A stretch of 64,000 nt of DNA from Lutjanus erythropterus (taxonomy: Eukaryota > Chordata > Actinopteri > Lutjaniformes > Lutjanidae). The notes under the pieces were generated by a model. It saw only the letters and a list, made by a program, of their open reading frames with translations, was not told the DNA's origin and did no database searches. The position numbers were made by a program, and so were the translations under genes. Location: assembly GCA_020091685.1 (NCBI GenBank), contig CM034612.1, forward strand, positions 23,149,158-23,213,157. Reading direction: 5' to 3'. This document shows, one piece after another, positions 61,482 to 64,000 of the stretch; position 1 is the stretch's first letter, and each line of letters starts with the position of its first letter.

Positions 61482-62563
61482 CACTCACTGGCCACTTCAT
61501 TAGGTACGCCTATTTAACTGATCGTTAATGCAAATATCTAGTCAACCAGTCACATGGCAGCAACTCGACGCATTTAGGCATGTAGACATGGTCAAGACGA
61601 TCAAAATTGGGAAGAAAGGTGATTTAAGTGACTTTGAAGGAGGCATGGTAGTTGGTACCAGACGGGCTGGTTTTAGTATTTCAGAAACTGTTGATCTGCT
61701 GGGATTTTCAGGCACAGCCATCTTTAGCGGCAGTTCTCTGGGTGGAAATGCCTTGTTGATGCCAGAGGTCAGAGGAGAACGGCCACCACTTGTTACAGCC
61801 AAGATATGCAGAAGACCATCTGTCAAGACATGTTGAACCTTGAAGCAGATGGACCACAGCAGCAGAAGAACACACTGGGTGCCACTTCTGTCAGCTAAGA
61901 ACAGGAAACTCTGGCTACAACTCACACAGGCTCACCAAAACTGGACAATAGAAGACTGGAAAAACGTTGCCTGGTCTGATGAGTCTTGATTTCTGCTGCA
62001 ACATTCAGATGTTAGGGTCAGAATTTGGTGTAAACAACATGAAAGCATGGATCCATCCTGCCTTATATCAACGGTTCAGGCTGCTGGTGGTGTTGTAATG
62101 GTGTGAGGGATATTTTCTTGGCACACTTTGGGCTCCTTAGTACCAACTGACCATCGTTTAAACTCCAAAGCCTACCTGGGTATTGTTGCTGACCATGTCC
62201 ATCCCTTTATGACCACAGTGTACCCATCTTCTGATGGCTACTTCCAGCAGGAAAATACAACATGTCATGTCTCAAATCATCTTAAACTGGTTTCTTGAAC
62301 ATGACATGAGTTCACTGTATTCCAGTGGCCTCCACAGTCACCAGATCTCAGTCCAGTAAAGCACCTTTGGGATGCGGTGGAACAGGAGATCCGCATCATG
62401 GATGCGCAGCCGACAAATCTGCAGCAGCTGTGTGATGTTATCATGTCAGTATGGACTAAAATCTCTGAAAAGTGTTTCCAGCACCTTGTTAAATCTATGC
62501 CATGAAGAATTAAGGCACTTCTGAAGGCAAAAGGGGGGTACCTAATGAAATGGCCGGTGAGTG
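61482..62563 (+). mobile_element. Tc1/mariner transposon, full-length but inactive
   Basis: The inverted ends CACTCACTGGCCACTTCATT and AATGAAATGGCCGGTGAGTG are flanked by TA on both sides (61480-61481 and 62564-62565), the Tc1/mariner signature. Inside, a transposase can be followed through WTIEDWKNVAWSDES (about 61945), YPSSDGYFQQENTTCH (about 62224) and SPDLSPVKHLWDAVEQ (62338-62385). The usual second catalytic Asp is Glu here, and the usual Glu before HLWD is Lys. Stops at D-E-S-stop (61988) and V-stop (62104), plus frame changes near 62296, confirm it is dead. The 1082-bp length is close to a full copy of this small type. Confidence 0.9.
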
Positions 62564-64000
62564 TATATGTCTATGTTTATGCATTCCTGCAGAGCTCCTG
62601 CAGTCTGCGTGAGGTTTCCCAAATCTGGAGAGGAGGGGGCAGAGGGAAACAACTCGCTTCAAGCATAGATGGTAGGTTTAATAGGGATTTAACCTATGTG
62701 ATATATACCGTCTATGTCTCCGACTTTCTATTTGGACTGTTGTCCTCATTTTTACATGCGCAATTGTTACATATTGCTCCTTTAATGTGGAGACTGCCAC
62801 ATAAAGTTACTGCACAGATTCATTCAAACTGATAGTGGAACATTAATGTATTCATTCCATTTCCCTTTTTGTCTAAGTGATTTTGTTGTCATGTAGTTTT
62901 GGTGCTACCTTTGACATTGTTTTAGCTAGTTTTTGCAGTGCAAAAGCTCGGCTCATTAGCTTCAAGGATTTATCACTTGTAATTAGTGTTGACAGCAACA
63001 GATGCAGCTAGTTGCTTAACAGGCAGATGGATAGTGGTGCGTATACAGTGTACATGTTGGCTGTACAGTGTACCAACCTGTGGACATGGGGATAGACCTT
63101 TTTCACTGCAGACATTATGACTTGTTGTAGCAGGAGAGGCACAGGTGAAACAAATTATCATCAACTGTCCCTGCAAGCCATGACACTGAGCCACCGTGCA
63201 CCATACCAGCACTGTGGAACTGGCTCACCTAAATTGAATGCAGTCATTTTTAATTTTATCAAAGGCAGAATGTTTTTGCTGTGAAAAAAAGTCTGTTCAC
63301 CATATGCATAGATTCCCCCAGGACATTTGTTGGGTTAGTGGTTAGCATTGCCTCCACTCCTCATCCCTTCCGATCTCAGGTCTTGATGATACAAGTCCAG
63401 CTGCTCACTATAAACTTTTAACTCAGTTCAGCTTCATGAGCCCTCCATTGAGTAAAGTGCCTGTCCAGATGGTGATTATCAAGCTAACCCCAGCCTGCTG
63501 CCTGACCTGCAAAATTTCCACGTAATCTGTGGCATTTACTCAGCCATGGAGACTTTTGATCCCTGTCTTAAGCTTTTACTGCAGTACATCCTCCCAGTTT
63601 ATGAAAGTACCACCATACAACAGATAAACTCTGGGAACTTCTCTTACTTGACAGATTCTGTAATTCTGTAACCCACAAGAAGGTCAATGAAAAGGATGAG
63701 TATACTCAAAACACTTGTGCCAACCCTTGCTCATCCTGCACACAATGTAAAGTAAATCTGAAGTGAACACACCAAAGAGCATAATATAACTTCCTCAAAA
63801 ATATTTCAGCGGCTCAGTGTGCAATGCCACTCAGGCCAGGGTTACCTCAACAAGTACTGAGCTTTCAAGCTCTCTTAAACAAGCCGGTCTGCTCTGGTAC
63901 ATTAAAACGAAAACTGTTTTTAAGGGATAGAATTCGCTTTACCAAGACACCAATACACCACTGCTGTTAGGACTTTCTCAATGCAGATATTTTGATGTGT
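62564..64000. other. Intergenic, nothing firm
   Basis: AG-acceptor-like and donor-like motifs around 62589-62670 (TTCCTGCAG ... GATG|GTAGGT) are noted but unsupported. CATATTGCTCCTTTAA at about 62769 resembles the end of a dispersed repeat. From 62.8 to 64.0 kb I see no feature. Confidence 0.45.

Noticed and set aside
62589-62670. Splice-bounded block QSSCSLREVSQIWRGGGRG
   Set aside because: It starts 25 bases after the Tc1 end and is followed by a repeat-like end. No homologue, so not called.
1-64000. CRISPR arrays, operons, phage or plasmid modules
   Set aside because: None present. The window is vertebrate-type DNA with introns, microsatellites and eukaryotic transposons.

Overview
The window is vertebrate nuclear DNA, most likely from a ray-finned fish and probably a percomorph-type teleost. 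The support is a split gene end that reads as the C-terminus of NAP1L1, a single-exon PHLDA1 reading frame closest to vertebrate PHLDA1, and many short dispersed DNA-transposon relics of kinds I know from teleost genomes. These include TTAA-flanked fold-back elements, hAT-type elements with 8-bp target duplications, Tc1/mariner copies and a tRNA-derived SINE. There are no operons, CRISPR arrays or bacterial features. Nearly all open frames of 60-130 codons here are chance frames in AT-rich or low-complexity DNA.

Left part (1-12.6 kb): this is the only part with confidently named genes. Bases 1-5116 are the last intron of nap1l1 (+). Its last 12 codons and stop lie at 5117-5155, followed by a long 3' UTR with poly(A) signals at 5423 and 7041. 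About 2.4 kb further on, phlda1 (+) starts in a GC-rich promoter. Its complete 153-codon frame is at 9706-10167. A consensus splice donor 39 nt after the stop and an acceptor at 12266 suggest that the 3' UTR continues in a second exon, as expected for PHLDA1. NAP1L1 and PHLDA1 are also neighbours in human (12q21), so this is conserved synteny.

Right part (12.6-64 kb): this is a gene-poor, repeat-rich stretch. It holds relics with readable ends: 13.5, 15.7, 19.7, 21.5, 33.7, 34.0, 44.4 and 61.5 kb. Two are nested insertions. It also holds tandem and segmental duplications (33.5-35.2, 41.4-41.6, 49.6-51.6, 55.7-57.8 and 58.2/59.7 kb), microsatellites (16.9 and 30.5-30.9 kb) and an approximately 830-base pyrimidine tract at 45.5-46.4 kb. 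A few short exon-like islands have good splice signals but no identity. The most interesting is a minus-strand start exon at 60.43-60.48 kb that reads MEKYKQVDCLGKG and resembles a protein-kinase N-terminus running into its glycine loop. Others lie at 15.1, 16.4, 19.1, 46.4 and 53.8 kb.

Nap1l1 (histone chaperone) and phlda1 (stress-inducible PH-like protein) are separate transcription units with no functional coupling visible in the DNA. I did not find a convincing new biological system. The points worth checking are the nested and tandem repeat structures, the spliced 3' UTR of phlda1, and the orphan exon candidates.
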